Origin: an uncultured Flavobacteriaceae bacterium
GTDB taxonomy: Bacteria > Bacteroidota > Bacteroidia > Flavobacteriales > Flavobacteriaceae
Direction: 5' to 3'
Length of the DNA stretch: 32,456 nt
Assembly (NCBI GenBank): GCA_947311815.1
Contig: CAMZMA010000250.1
Coordinates: 1-32,456, forward strand
In this document: piece after piece, positions 7,792 to 17,299 of the stretch
Layout of the letters: each line of letters opens with the position of its first letter
Position numbering within the stretch: the stretch's first letter is position 1
Position numbers and translations under genes: made by a program
The notes under the pieces: generated by a model
The model's database searches: none
The model's input: only the letters and a program-made list of their open reading frames with translations
Told to the model about the DNA's origin: nothing

Positions 7792-8943
7792 TTAAGTAAT
7801 TTTATCCAACACTATTTCAAAAGTAGTTCCTTTGCCAATTTCTGAGTTTTTTACGTAAATTTTTCCTTTGTGGTAATCTTCTACAATTCGTTTAGAAAGC
7901 GATAATCCTAAACCCCAACCTCTTTTTTTGGTAGTAAAACCAGGTTTAAAAATCTGTTTTTGTAATGATTTAGGAATCCCTTTCCCTGTATCTGCAATTT
8001 GTATTTTTACTTTTTTATCGGTTTCTGAAATTTTAAAAGTGATAACACCTTTACCTTGCATCGCATCAATAGCATTTTTAATGAGATTTTCTACAACCCA
8101 ACCAAATAATTCTTTGTTGCATTGTGCTTTAATCACATCCTTAGAAGTAGCAAAATGAAACGTAATTTGCTTAGAACTTCTTGAGGCTAAATAATCGAAA
8201 GCAGTTTTAGAAATGGTAACAATATTTTGAGGTTTTAATTCGGGTACAGAACCAATTTTAGAAAATCGGTCGGCAATCGTATTTAATCGATGTACATCTT
8301 TTTCAATTTCATCAACATATTTATCATCTACTTTTTCTAGTTTTAAAATAGCAATCCACCCCAATAAAGAAGACAATGGCGTACCTATTTGATGTGCCGT
8401 TTCTTTTGCCATTCCTGTCCATAATTTATTTTGTTCGGCAATTTTATTTGAGGTAAACACCATGTAAATTACCGTTAAAAACAACACGAGAATTAAAACC
8501 AAAGCTAACGGATAATAGGTAAGTTTATTCAATAATTCTGAATTACTATAATACACATATTGCGTAATGCCAGCATATTTAATTACCACAGGGTTGTTTT
8601 CTTGTTGCATTTTTAGCAATTCTTTTTTCAAAAACGCAGGTTTCTTTACTTTTATGCTATCTAAATGATATGAATCTATAATTCCGCCCTTTTCATCAAC
8701 CAAAATCATGGGAATATTATGCGTGTTTTCTAGCACTTTTAAAGGTAGTTTAGTACTCGCATTTAAATCGGTATTTGTGGCTAATTCTTCCATAGCAGCA
8801 GCATATACTTCCATTTTTGCACGCTCTTCTTGTTTAAATTTTTGAAAGAAAACATAGGTGTTCCAAAGAATTAAAGAGACAATTACAAACGAAACTAAAA
8901 AAGCAATTCGCTTGATCCACAAAGTATTTTTAAAAAAAGTCAT
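7792..8943 (-). CDS. sensor histidine kinase
   Basis: N-terminal TM segments, H-box MAKETAHQIGTPLSSLLGW, N box ENLIKNAIDAM, ADTGKGIP, RGWGLGLSLSKRIV. Confidence 0.93.
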   Translation of the reverse strand: MTFFKNTLWIKRIAFLVSFVIVSLILWNTYVFFQKFKQEERAKMEVYAAAMEELATNTDLNASTKLPLKVLENTHNIPMILVDEKGGIIDSYHLDSIKVKKPAFLKKELLKMQQENNPVVIKYAGITQYVYYSNSELLNKLTYYPLALVLILVLFLTVIYMVFTSNKIAEQNKLWTGMAKETAHQIGTPLSSLLGWIAILKLEKVDDKYVDEIEKDVHRLNTIADRFSKIGSVPELKPQNIVTISKTAFDYLASRSSKQITFHFATSKDVIKAQCNKELFGWVVENLIKNAIDAMQGKGVITFKISETDKKVKIQIADTGKGIPKSLQKQIFKPGFTTKKRGWGLGLSLSKRIVEDYHKGKIYVKNSEIGKGTTFEIVLDKIT

Positions 8944-9013
8944 TGGTCAAATATAAACTATATAACTTATTCTTTAAAATGATAGTATATTTACACACCT
9001 AAATTTCACAAAA

Positions 9014-9874
9014 ATGTTGTCTATCAATCCAAAAGAGATTTCTACTGCCAAATTACACGGTTATTTATTGAGTGCTGTTGCACCTAGACCTATTGCTTTT
9101 GCTAGTACTATGGATAAAAACGGAAATCCAAATTTATCACCATTTAGCTTTTTTAATGTGTTTAGTGCGAATCCGCCAATACTCATCTTTTCTCCTGCTC
9201 GAAGAGTAAAAAACAACACCACAAAACACACTTTAGAGAATGCTTTGGCAACCAAAGAAGTGGTCATTAATGTAGTTTCTTACAATATGGTACAACAAAT
9301 GTCTTTAAGCAGTACAGAGTATGGTTTGGGTGTAAATGAGTTTGAAAAAGCAGGTTTTACAATGCTTCCTTCGGATGAAGTGCAGCCGTTTAGAGTAGCC
9401 GAATCTCCTGTGCAAATAGAATGTAAAATCAACGAAATTATTTCTTTAGGCGATGAAGGCGGTGCAGGAAATTTAATTATTTGCGAAGTAGTGAAAATGC
9501 ATATTGATGAAGCTGTTTTAGATAAAAACGGCGCTATTGACAACCATAAAATTGATTTGGTTGCCAGAGCAGGCGGTAGTTTTTACACCCGTGCTAAAGA
9601 AGGTTTTTTTGAGATTCCGAAACCGATTTCTACCTTAGGTATTGGCGTTGATATGATTCCGTCAGCAATAAGAAATAGTACTATTTTATCGGGTAATAAT
9701 TTAGGAATGTTGGGTAATGTAGCGCAAATTCCCACGAAAGACGATGTTAATAACTTTGCAAAAGAGAATCCGCAATTTATTGGGATAGAAATTATAAAAA
9801 AACATACATTTGCACAAGAGTTTTTAAAAAATAATGATGTAAAAAGCGCTTGGAAAGTGCTTTTAATTAAATAG
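9014..9874 (+). CDS. flavin reductase family protein (FMN-binding split barrel)
   Basis: AVAPRPIAFASTMDKNGNPNLSPFSFFNVFSANPPILIFSP typical of the family. Confidence 0.9.
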   Translation: MLSINPKEISTAKLHGYLLSAVAPRPIAFASTMDKNGNPNLSPFSFFNVFSANPPILIFSPARRVKNNTTKHTLENALATKEVVINVVSYNMVQQMSLSSTEYGLGVNEFEKAGFTMLPSDEVQPFRVAESPVQIECKINEIISLGDEGGAGNLIICEVVKMHIDEAVLDKNGAIDNHKIDLVARAGGSFYTRAKEGFFEIPKPISTLGIGVDMIPSAIRNSTILSGNNLGMLGNVAQIPTKDDVNNFAKENPQFIGIEIIKKHTFAQEFLKNNDVKSAWKVLLIK

Positions 9875-9884
9875 TTACAAGAAT

Positions 9885-10250
9885 ATGGAAGTTATTGGTA
9901 AAATTAAATTAATTAACGAAGCACAAACTTTTGGAAACAACGGTTTTAGAAAAAGAGAAATGGTAGTAACTACCGATGAGCAGTATCCACAAATGATTAT
10001 GATTGAATTTGTGCAAGATAAATGCGATTTATTAAACAGCTACCAAGTTGGGCAAGATGTAAAAGTTTCTATCAATTTACGTGGTAGAGAATGGATCAAC
10101 CCAGAAGGAGTTGCTAAGTATTTTAACTCGGTACAAGGTTGGAGAATTGAGAGTTTAGCACAAGCTGCACCTGCAAATGTACCTCCTGTAGAAAATTTAG
10201 CTCCAGCGCCAGATTTAACTTCAAACGAACCAGACGATTTGCCTTTTTAA
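9885..10250 (+). CDS. DUF3127 protein with SSB-like C-terminal tip
   Basis: GKIKLINEAQTFGNNGFRKREMVVTTDEQYPQ resembles DUF3127; C-terminus EPDDLPF. Confidence 0.85.
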   Translation: MEVIGKIKLINEAQTFGNNGFRKREMVVTTDEQYPQMIMIEFVQDKCDLLNSYQVGQDVKVSINLRGREWINPEGVAKYFNSVQGWRIESLAQAAPANVPPVENLAPAPDLTSNEPDDLPF

Positions 10251-10277
10251 ATGGTCTTTTTTAGCTATAAATTACTT

Positions 10278-10305
10278 AGAGCCTGCAAATTGCAGGCTCT
10301 TTTTT
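10278..10305 (+). terminator. intrinsic terminator downstream of the DUF3127 gene
   Basis: AGAGCCTGCA-aat-TGCAGGCTCT followed by TTTTT. Confidence 0.93.
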
Positions 10306-10367
10306 GTTTGCTATTAATTACTACCAAGCGCTTTAATTACCAAAACAATCTCAAAACTAAAAACGTA

Positions 10368-11213
10368 CTACTCTACTTTTTGTTCTAACAACTCAAAAAA
10401 TTGTTTTAATCTTGGTAAAATAATAATTTTTGTACGTCTATTCTTAGCTTTATTCGCAGGTGTATCATTGGCTACTAACGGAATATATTGGCTACGTCCT
10501 GCAGCAATTAAACGTTGTGGTGCAACACCAAATTTGTATTGTAATATTCTAGTAATTGAAGTTGCTCTTTTGGTAGACAAATCCCAATTGTCTTGAATGC
10601 ATTCGGTTTTTATTGGCGATGAATCTGTGTGACCTTCAATCATCACATCCATATTTTTTTGCCCTTTTATAACCGTTGCTACTTTTTCTAACACTTTATA
10701 TGCTTTATCCGTAATCGCATAACTACCAGGTTTGAATAATAATTTATCAGAAATAGAAATGAAAACTACCGTTTTTTCTACGTTAATCTCAATATCTTCA
10801 TCATCAATACCCTCTTTCAATTCTTTCTTTAAATGAAAAGCAACCACTAAATTTAACGAATCTTTTTTGGTAGCTGCAGCTCTAATTCGGTTGATATATG
10901 CATCTTTTTTACTCAACTGAATCAATGTTTCTTTAATGTTTGCATTCGCTCCTTGCGTTAAAACCGTTAAATTATCTACGTATTCTAAGGTTCTTTTTTT
11001 GTCTGCTTTTAATTCGGTTACTTTCGTTTCTAACGTAGAGGCATTACTTTTATATTTTTCTTTTTCAATCAAACATTTGGTTAAATTATCTTTAACAGCA
11101 AGTAATTGCTCTTTCGTTTTTTCGTGATTTACTTGTAATGCTGCATATTCTTTTTTAGAAACACAAGAACTTGCTACGAAAACAAATGACAAGAGGAATA
11201 AAAATTTTTTCAT
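10368..11213 (-). CDS. OmpA-family lipoprotein
   Basis: Lipobox VASSC, coiled coil, OmpA-like IEGHTDSSPI...NWDLSTKRATSI...AAGRSQYIPL...KNRRTKIIILP. Confidence 0.92.
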   Translation of the reverse strand: MKKFLFLLSFVFVASSCVSKKEYAALQVNHEKTKEQLLAVKDNLTKCLIEKEKYKSNASTLETKVTELKADKKRTLEYVDNLTVLTQGANANIKETLIQLSKKDAYINRIRAAATKKDSLNLVVAFHLKKELKEGIDDEDIEINVEKTVVFISISDKLLFKPGSYAITDKAYKVLEKVATVIKGQKNMDVMIEGHTDSSPIKTECIQDNWDLSTKRATSITRILQYKFGVAPQRLIAAGRSQYIPLVANDTPANKAKNRRTKIIILPRLKQFFELLEQKVE

Positions 11214-11320
11214 TTTTTTTTGATAATTAAATTACAGATATTTTACAAAAATAATAAAATGATAATAGAAAAATAGATATTCATAATTTTTTATGAAGAC
11301 TTTATGACAAATTTATATAG

Positions 11321-11328
11321 TACCTTTG
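11321..11328 (+). promoter_or_regulatory. candidate -7 element TACCTTTG upstream of apbE
   Basis: Matches Bacteroidota TAnnTTTG about 22 bp upstream of the ATG at 11350. Confidence 0.5.
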
Positions 11329-11349
11329 TTGATAATTCCTATTTATCGT

Positions 11350-12333
11350 ATGAAAAAGCCTTTTTTATTGATGCTTTTGATGAGTTTCATACTCATTTTA
11401 TCTTGCAAGAATGAAGAAAAACCTGCAATCACCAAATTAACAGGAAACATTTTTGGCACCACCTATCATATTACTTATTTGAGTAACAAAAATTACCAAC
11501 AGCAAATAGATAGTTTGTTCTTTTTGGTGAATAAATCGCTTTCTACATACATTCCAACTTCCGATATTTCAAAGATAAACAAAGGCGACACAACGATTGT
11601 TATAGATGCTTATTTTAAAGAAGTATTTGCAAAATCGAAACGTATTTTTAAAGAAACCGATGGTTTTTTTGACCCAACAGTGGGTAATTTGGTAAATGCT
11701 TGGGGATTTGGCCCTAAAAAAGAACAGCATGATTTAGACAGTACCGAAGTCCAAAAACAACTACAATTTGTAGGCTTCGAAATGGTTTCTATTGATAAAA
11801 ATCAAATCCTAAAAAAGAAATATTCTGAGATTTACTTAGATTTTAATGCCAATGCAAAAGGCTACGGAATTGATATTATCGGACGGTTTTTAGAAAGTAA
11901 AAACGTTACAAATTATTTGATAGAAGTGGGCGGAGAAATTAGAACCAAAGGTAAAAACCCGAAACAAAAACCATGGAAAATCGCCATCGAAAAACCCAAT
12001 ACAGACGGCACACAATCGTATCAAGAAATTATTGAATTAACAAACAAAGCGATGGCAACATCGGGTAATTACCGTAAATTTAGAGTCACCAAATCAGGTA
12101 AAAAAGTGGTGCATACCATCAATCCAAAAACAGGTTTTGCTACCGAAAGTAATTTATTAAGCGCTTCAGTAATTGCCCCTTTAGATTGTGCCGATGTAGA
12201 TGCATACGCTACCGCTTTTATGGCAATGGGACTTAAAAAAACCATCGCATTTTTAAAAAATCATCCTGAATTGAGAGTTATTTTAATTTTTGAGGATGAA
12301 ACACAACAACTTCAAATAAAAGAGATTCATTAA
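11350..12333 (+). CDS. apbE: FAD:protein FMN transferase
   Basis: GNIFGTTYHITY, SDISKIN, GGFFDPTVGN-like, DFNANAKGYGID, EVGGEIRTKG, TSGNYRKF, HTINPKTG. ORF track starts at a TTG (11326); internal ATG 11350 begins the signal/lipobox region. Confidence 0.93.
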   Translation: MKKPFLLMLLMSFILILSCKNEEKPAITKLTGNIFGTTYHITYLSNKNYQQQIDSLFFLVNKSLSTYIPTSDISKINKGDTTIVIDAYFKEVFAKSKRIFKETDGFFDPTVGNLVNAWGFGPKKEQHDLDSTEVQKQLQFVGFEMVSIDKNQILKKKYSEIYLDFNANAKGYGIDIIGRFLESKNVTNYLIEVGGEIRTKGKNPKQKPWKIAIEKPNTDGTQSYQEIIELTNKAMATSGNYRKFRVTKSGKKVVHTINPKTGFATESNLLSASVIAPLDCADVDAYATAFMAMGLKKTIAFLKNHPELRVILIFEDETQQLQIKEIH

Positions 12334-12486
12334 TTTTAGGTGTTTTTAGAAGTTGAAACATCATATTCAGAAGATTATTATTTGCTTAAAATACCCACAA
12401 TTAGGTATTGTTTCAATTAGTTATTGCCAATATCTTTATATTTTATTAAATTAGCAAGAAATTAATCTTAAGGGGAGGGATTCAGC

Positions 12487-13797
12487 ATGAAAAAAACACT
12501 ACTGATACTGTTTTGTATCATCAATTCAACATTATTTTACGCACAATCAAATGATGACATTGCAAAAGTTTATTTTAAAAGAGCCAAAGAAAAATTATTT
12601 ACAGAAATAAATCCGAAAAAAGCCTTGGCGCAATTTAATAAAGCCTTAAAATATAAAGATTCCATCACCAATTATAAAAATGCTTGGTTAGGCACTCACA
12701 TTTATTATGAACTTGGTAAGTTAAATGATGCACATAAATATGCCAAACAATATTTTTTATTAGCTAAAAACAAAAACTCTGAAGAATACAATACTTTTTT
12801 AGAATTGTACATCACTATTAAAGAAGAAATTGAAGAAAAACAAGTCGAAGAAAAAAGATTAGAAGAGGAACGCATAAGAAAAGAACTAGAATTAAAAAAG
12901 ATAGACTCTTTAAAAACAGTTTGGCATAAAAAATCGGAAGCTTTAAGTATAAATGCTGACAGTATTTATCAATTTAATAAAAAAAATATTGCCGTATTTG
13001 AAAAAAGCGGCAACTTTGGTATTATAGACGATAAAGGACTTGTTCTTATTAAAGCAGATGAAAATAACAAAGCCGTAAAAAGCTTTGACGGATTTATTCT
13101 ATTGCTAAATAAAAAAGAAAAACCAACAAAAATTTTATGCTATAATACCAGTACAAAAAACAGTTTTTCTTTACCTGCTGTTTCCGATTTTAATCCGCTA
13201 TCTACTCATTACGGTAAAGTAATGCTACCTAGAGGAAACGGGCGTTTAGTTACCTACCCTAACAATTCTTTAAAAGCATTGGTTTATGATTTAAATGAAA
13301 GAAAATTTGTAAACATTTCTAATTTAAAAGATTTATTTAAAATTTTGAAAAAAGCAGATAAAATTGACAAATTCAATAAAAACGGGCAAGTAAAATTACA
13401 TAAAAAATGGTATGAATTTGGTGGCCATATTGGCGGAGGAGTTCATCCGCTATACAATGAAGATTATACTATTTACGGATATTTATGCTCTATTGATGGT
13501 ACTGTTTTAAAATCAACTGATTTTGCCAATTTAGGTTATTTTTATAATGAAAAACTACAAGCTATAAAAAATGGAGAAACAATTTGGCTTAACCAAAACG
13601 GTTCTTCTGTTGATGCCCCTAAAGATGAAAGCGGTATTTATACAGGAGATTCTAAAATTAGAAAATTAGAAAATGGTAATTATCAAATTCAGCAAAATGG
13701 AGTAATTATTTTAGGCGATAAAAAGCTAGTAAAAATGGCTGATTTTTTAAGACAAAACAGTACGCCAAAAGCCCCCGAAACAAGTAAAAAAGAATAG
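12487..13797 (+). CDS. hypothetical secreted protein with TPR-like N-terminus, coiled coil and WG-repeat-like segment
   Basis: Signal peptide MKKTLLILFCIINSTLFYAQ; helical N-terminal repeat, Glu/Lys/Arg coiled coil, FGIIDDKGLVLIK. Confidence 0.8.
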   Translation: MKKTLLILFCIINSTLFYAQSNDDIAKVYFKRAKEKLFTEINPKKALAQFNKALKYKDSITNYKNAWLGTHIYYELGKLNDAHKYAKQYFLLAKNKNSEEYNTFLELYITIKEEIEEKQVEEKRLEEERIRKELELKKIDSLKTVWHKKSEALSINADSIYQFNKKNIAVFEKSGNFGIIDDKGLVLIKADENNKAVKSFDGFILLLNKKEKPTKILCYNTSTKNSFSLPAVSDFNPLSTHYGKVMLPRGNGRLVTYPNNSLKALVYDLNERKFVNISNLKDLFKILKKADKIDKFNKNGQVKLHKKWYEFGGHIGGGVHPLYNEDYTIYGYLCSIDGTVLKSTDFANLGYFYNEKLQAIKNGETIWLNQNGSSVDAPKDESGIYTGDSKIRKLENGNYQIQQNGVIILGDKKLVKMADFLRQNSTPKAPETSKKE

Positions 13798-14568
13798 TTA
13801 TTCTTTATAACATACAGGAAGAATTTCTCCTTTCATTAAACAATATCGCTCTAGGATTTCTGGGGCGATTTTTTTTGTATAATCTACTTCATCAACCGTA
13901 AAACCTATTGAGCGAAGTTTATCAAAATAATCACGTCCGTAAACACGTACATGATCATATTGCCCAAATATTTTAGCGCGTTCTTTTTTATCGATAATAG
14001 TGTCATCTTCAAACGTTTTTTCTCTACTGAGATCTTGCGGAACTTGAAAAATTCCCATTCCACCAGATTTTAAAACCCGATACAATTCTTGCATTGCTTT
14101 GGTATCATCTACAATATGTTCTAAGACATGATTGCAAAAAACCACATCAAAAGTAGCATCGTCAAAAGGTAAATTGCAAATATCTGCTTTTACATCTGCA
14201 ATCGGCGAGTATAAATCTGCCGTAGTATAGTCTAAGTTTTTTTGTTTTCTAAAAATCGATAAAAAACATTGTTCTGGCGCCATATGTAGCACCTTTTTTT
14301 GAACGGTAAAAAAATCGGTTTCTTCTTGTAAAAAAAGCCACATCAATCGATGTCTTTCTAATGATAAAGTACTTGGTGAGAGTGCGTTTTCTCGTTGATT
14401 TTCATATCCGTAAGGCAATAACTTTCTGAAACTTTTTCCGTCAATTGGATCTGTAAATTTATCGCCTTTTAAATAAAAGGATAAAATAGGGCGCACTAAA
14501 TAACTCGCCTTGATTAAAAAAGGCCTGGGAATAGTGTTTAATAAGACACGAATTACACTAATTTTCAC
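13798..14568 (-). CDS. class I SAM-dependent methyltransferase
   Basis: VLHMAPEQCFLSIF, FDDATFDVVFCNHVLEHIVDDTKAMQELYRVLKSGG. Confidence 0.92.
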   Translation of the reverse strand: MKISVIRVLLNTIPRPFLIKASYLVRPILSFYLKGDKFTDPIDGKSFRKLLPYGYENQRENALSPSTLSLERHRLMWLFLQEETDFFTVQKKVLHMAPEQCFLSIFRKQKNLDYTTADLYSPIADVKADICNLPFDDATFDVVFCNHVLEHIVDDTKAMQELYRVLKSGGMGIFQVPQDLSREKTFEDDTIIDKKERAKIFGQYDHVRVYGRDYFDKLRSIGFTVDEVDYTKKIAPEILERYCLMKGEILPVCYKE

Positions 14569-14580
14569 AAAATTACTTTT

Positions 14581-14955
14581 TTATAATACTACACGTTTAT
14601 ACGATAAACTATCTTCTCCAAAATTAACCAATAAGCCTAAATGTAATTTAGATGCTGCTAAATAATTTAAGGTTTGTTTTACATGACTACTGGTCAATGA
14701 TTCAATTGCTTTTATCTCTAATATAATTTTTTGATTAATTAGAAAATCTGCAATATAATAATGAGGTAACTTTACATTTTTATAAGTGATATTAAACATT
14801 ACTTCTCTTTCGTATGAAAGTTGTTGTTTTTTTAATTCAATTTCTAATGCATCACCATAAACAATTTCAGCAAACCCTTTTCCTAATTCTTTATGAACTT
14901 CCATACAAGCACCAATAATTTTATAAGAAGTTTCTTTAAATAGCAATTTACTCAT
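14581..14955 (-). CDS. GxxExxY family protein
   Basis: GACMEVHKELGKGFAEIVYGDALEIELKKQ...YIADFLINQKIILEIKAIESLTSSHVKQTLNYLAASKLHLGLLVNFG. Confidence 0.93.
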   Translation of the reverse strand: MSKLLFKETSYKIIGACMEVHKELGKGFAEIVYGDALEIELKKQQLSYEREVMFNITYKNVKLPHYYIADFLINQKIILEIKAIESLTSSHVKQTLNYLAASKLHLGLLVNFGEDSLSYKRVVL

Positions 14956-15023
14956 ATAACTAAAAATTATTCTTTTACTAAACTAAAGATTTAAGCAAGT
15001 ATATTTTTATAAAATTCGTGAAA

Positions 15024-15830
15024 TTAGTATCTAAACTCATCCTCTTCATCACTCTCAATACCCAATGCTTCATACACATATTTAAAGGTAGATAGTAATT
15101 CTGGTTTGCCGTTTACAATTGCTACATCGTGCTCAAAGTGTGCACTTGGTTTGCCATCTTTTGTTAAAATTGTCCAACCATCAGAGAGTTGATTAATTCT
15201 ATGCGTTCCTAAATTTATCATGGGTTCAATAGCAACAACCATACCTTCTATAAACTTTTTACCTCGTCCTTTTCTGCCGTAATTTGGCATTTCAGGATCT
15301 TCGTGCATTTCTCTTCCTAAACCATGACCTACTAACTCTCTAACAACTCCGTATCCTCTTTTTTCGGTATAATTCTGAATAGCAAAACCTACATCGCCTA
15401 CTCTATTTCCTGCTCTAAATTGACGAATTCCTTCGTACAAACTTTCTTTGGTTACTTGCAATAATTTTTTAGTTTCTTCGGCAACTTCGCCTACTTCAAA
15501 AGTGTATGCATGATCGCCGTAAAATCCGTTTTTAATAGCGCCACAATCAATAGAAATAATATCGCCTTCAACCAATGGTTTTTTGTTAGGAATACCATGT
15601 ACTACTTGTGCATTCGGACTCATACAAAGTGTATTCGGAAAATCATACAATCCTAAAAAACCAGGAATTGCATCTTGAGAACGAATAAATTCTTCTGCCA
15701 ATGTATCTAAATAAAGTGTCGTTACCCCAGGTTTTACCTCTTTGGCAAGCATTCCTAAAGTTTTAGAAACTACCAAAGCACTTTCTCTCATTAACTCAAT
15801 TTCTTCTCTTGTTTTTACTTTAATCATCAT
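15024..15830 (-). CDS. map: type I methionine aminopeptidase
   Basis: KTREEIELMRESA, DIISIDCGAIKNGFYGDHAYTF, VGHGLGREMHEDPEMPNYG, AIEPM. Confidence 0.96.
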   Translation of the reverse strand: MMIKVKTREEIELMRESALVVSKTLGMLAKEVKPGVTTLYLDTLAEEFIRSQDAIPGFLGLYDFPNTLCMSPNAQVVHGIPNKKPLVEGDIISIDCGAIKNGFYGDHAYTFEVGEVAEETKKLLQVTKESLYEGIRQFRAGNRVGDVGFAIQNYTEKRGYGVVRELVGHGLGREMHEDPEMPNYGRKGRGKKFIEGMVVAIEPMINLGTHRINQLSDGWTILTKDGKPSAHFEHDVAIVNGKPELLSTFKYVYEALGIESDEEDEFRY

Positions 15831-15845
15831 TCATAAATTATAGCG

Positions 15846-15853
15846 CAAAGATA
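15846..15853 (-). promoter_or_regulatory. candidate -7 element (TATCTTTG on minus) upstream of map
   Basis: CAAAGATA on + strand just upstream of the map start. Confidence 0.45.
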
Positions 15854-15966
15854 CTGTATTTTATAGAAAATTATACACTAATAAACCTTTTGAAAATATG
15901 ATTTTTGACAGGTTTTAAGCTAATAATCCATTGTAATTTTGCATAAAAAATCTAAAAAATCATACA

Positions 15967-17232
15967 ATGTATAAGTCAGTAACCGCAGCAGAAGCTGTTA
16001 AAGTGATAAAAAATAACGACAGAATTTACATTCAAGCCGCCGCCGCCGCACCACAAATTTTAATGGATGCGATGACCGAAAGACATGAAGAATTACAAAG
16101 TGTTGAAGTTTCTCATTTACATGTTGAAGGAAATACGTTGTATGCAGATCCAAAATACAGCAAGAGCTTTCATGTAAATTCATTTTTTATTGGTAAAAAC
16201 GTGCGTCATACTTTAAAAGCAGGAAACGGTTCTTATACCCCTGTTTTTTTAAGTGAATTGCCCATTTTATTTAAAAGAAATATTGTACCAATTGATGTCG
16301 CTTTTATTCAAGTGTCTCCGCCAGACAAACACGGTTACTGCTCTTTAGGGGTTTCTGTTGAAGCTTCTTTAGCCGCAATTGATAATGCAAAACACGTAAT
16401 TGCCCAAATCAATCCGCAAATGCCTCGAACTCATGGCGATGGAATTATTCATATTTCTGAACTTGATACTTTTGTAGAACATGACGCTCCTATTCACGGA
16501 CATGAAATTCCTAATCCAAATGAAATTGAAATTAAAATTGGCGATTATGTAGCCGAATTAATTGAAGATGGTAGCACGTTACAAATGGGAATCGGAAGTA
16601 TACCAAATGCTGTATTAACACGTTTAATAAATCATAAAAATTTAGGGTTACATACCGAAATGTTTTCTGATGGCGTGATAGATTTAATTTTAAAGGATGT
16701 GATTAATGGAAATAATAAAGGCGTAAACCCAGGAAGAGCAATGGCAACTTTTTTAATGGGAAGTAAAAAATTATATGACTATGTAGATGATAATCCGTTT
16801 GTAGAAATGCGTGCCTCAGATTTTGTAAATGATGTTGCTATCATTCGTAGAAATCCTAAAATGGTGGCTATTAATTCTGCCGTAGAAATAGATGTTACAG
16901 GGCAAGTTTGCGCCGATAGTATTGGTACAAAACTATTTTCTGGCGTAGGCGGACAAATGGATTTTATTAGAGGCGCCTCTTTAAGCGATGGCGGTAAAGC
17001 TATTATTGCGCTTCCTTCTCAAACCAGAAAAGGTATTAGCAGGATTGTTCCTTTTTTAAAGAATGGCGCAGGCGTAGTTACAACCAGAGCTCATGTACAT
17101 TATGTGGTAACCGAATATGGTGTTGCCAATTTGTACGGTAAAACCATAAAACAACGAGTACATGAATTGGTAAAAATTGCCCACCCAAATCATAGAGAAG
17201 CGATTGAAAAATCTTATTTTGAGGGGATTTAG
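15967..17232 (+). CDS. acetyl-CoA hydrolase/transferase family protein (4-hydroxybutyrate CoA-transferase-like)
   Basis: VSPPDKHGYCSLGVSVE, GIGSIPNAVL, HTEMFSDGVIDL, FSGVGGQMDFIRGASLSDGGKAIIALPS. Confidence 0.93.
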   Translation: MYKSVTAAEAVKVIKNNDRIYIQAAAAAPQILMDAMTERHEELQSVEVSHLHVEGNTLYADPKYSKSFHVNSFFIGKNVRHTLKAGNGSYTPVFLSELPILFKRNIVPIDVAFIQVSPPDKHGYCSLGVSVEASLAAIDNAKHVIAQINPQMPRTHGDGIIHISELDTFVEHDAPIHGHEIPNPNEIEIKIGDYVAELIEDGSTLQMGIGSIPNAVLTRLINHKNLGLHTEMFSDGVIDLILKDVINGNNKGVNPGRAMATFLMGSKKLYDYVDDNPFVEMRASDFVNDVAIIRRNPKMVAINSAVEIDVTGQVCADSIGTKLFSGVGGQMDFIRGASLSDGGKAIIALPSQTRKGISRIVPFLKNGAGVVTTRAHVHYVVTEYGVANLYGKTIKQRVHELVKIAHPNHREAIEKSYFEGI

Positions 17233-17238
17233 AAAATT

Positions 17239-17281
17239 AAAAACGTTCTTTAAAAGAGCAACTCTTTTGAAGAACGTTTTT
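17239..17281. terminator. long perfect-stem bidirectional terminator
   Basis: AAAAACGTTCTTTAAAAGAG-caa-CTCTTTTGAAGAACGTTTTT: 20-bp stem (one G-T wobble), between convergent genes. Confidence 0.92.
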
Positions 17282-17299
17282 AATAAAACTCTTTCTCTC

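Noticed and set aside
14581-14955. GxxExxY gene as part of a defence or retron island
   Set aside because: Neighbours are a methyltransferase unlike DNA modification enzymes and map; no reverse transcriptase, restriction or toxin genes nearby.
15998-16183. Antisense ORF and (GCC)4 tract in the CoA-transferase gene
   Set aside because: Antisense ORF is a coding shadow; the short GCC run encodes Ala residues in frame and is not unusual enough to call a functional repeat.
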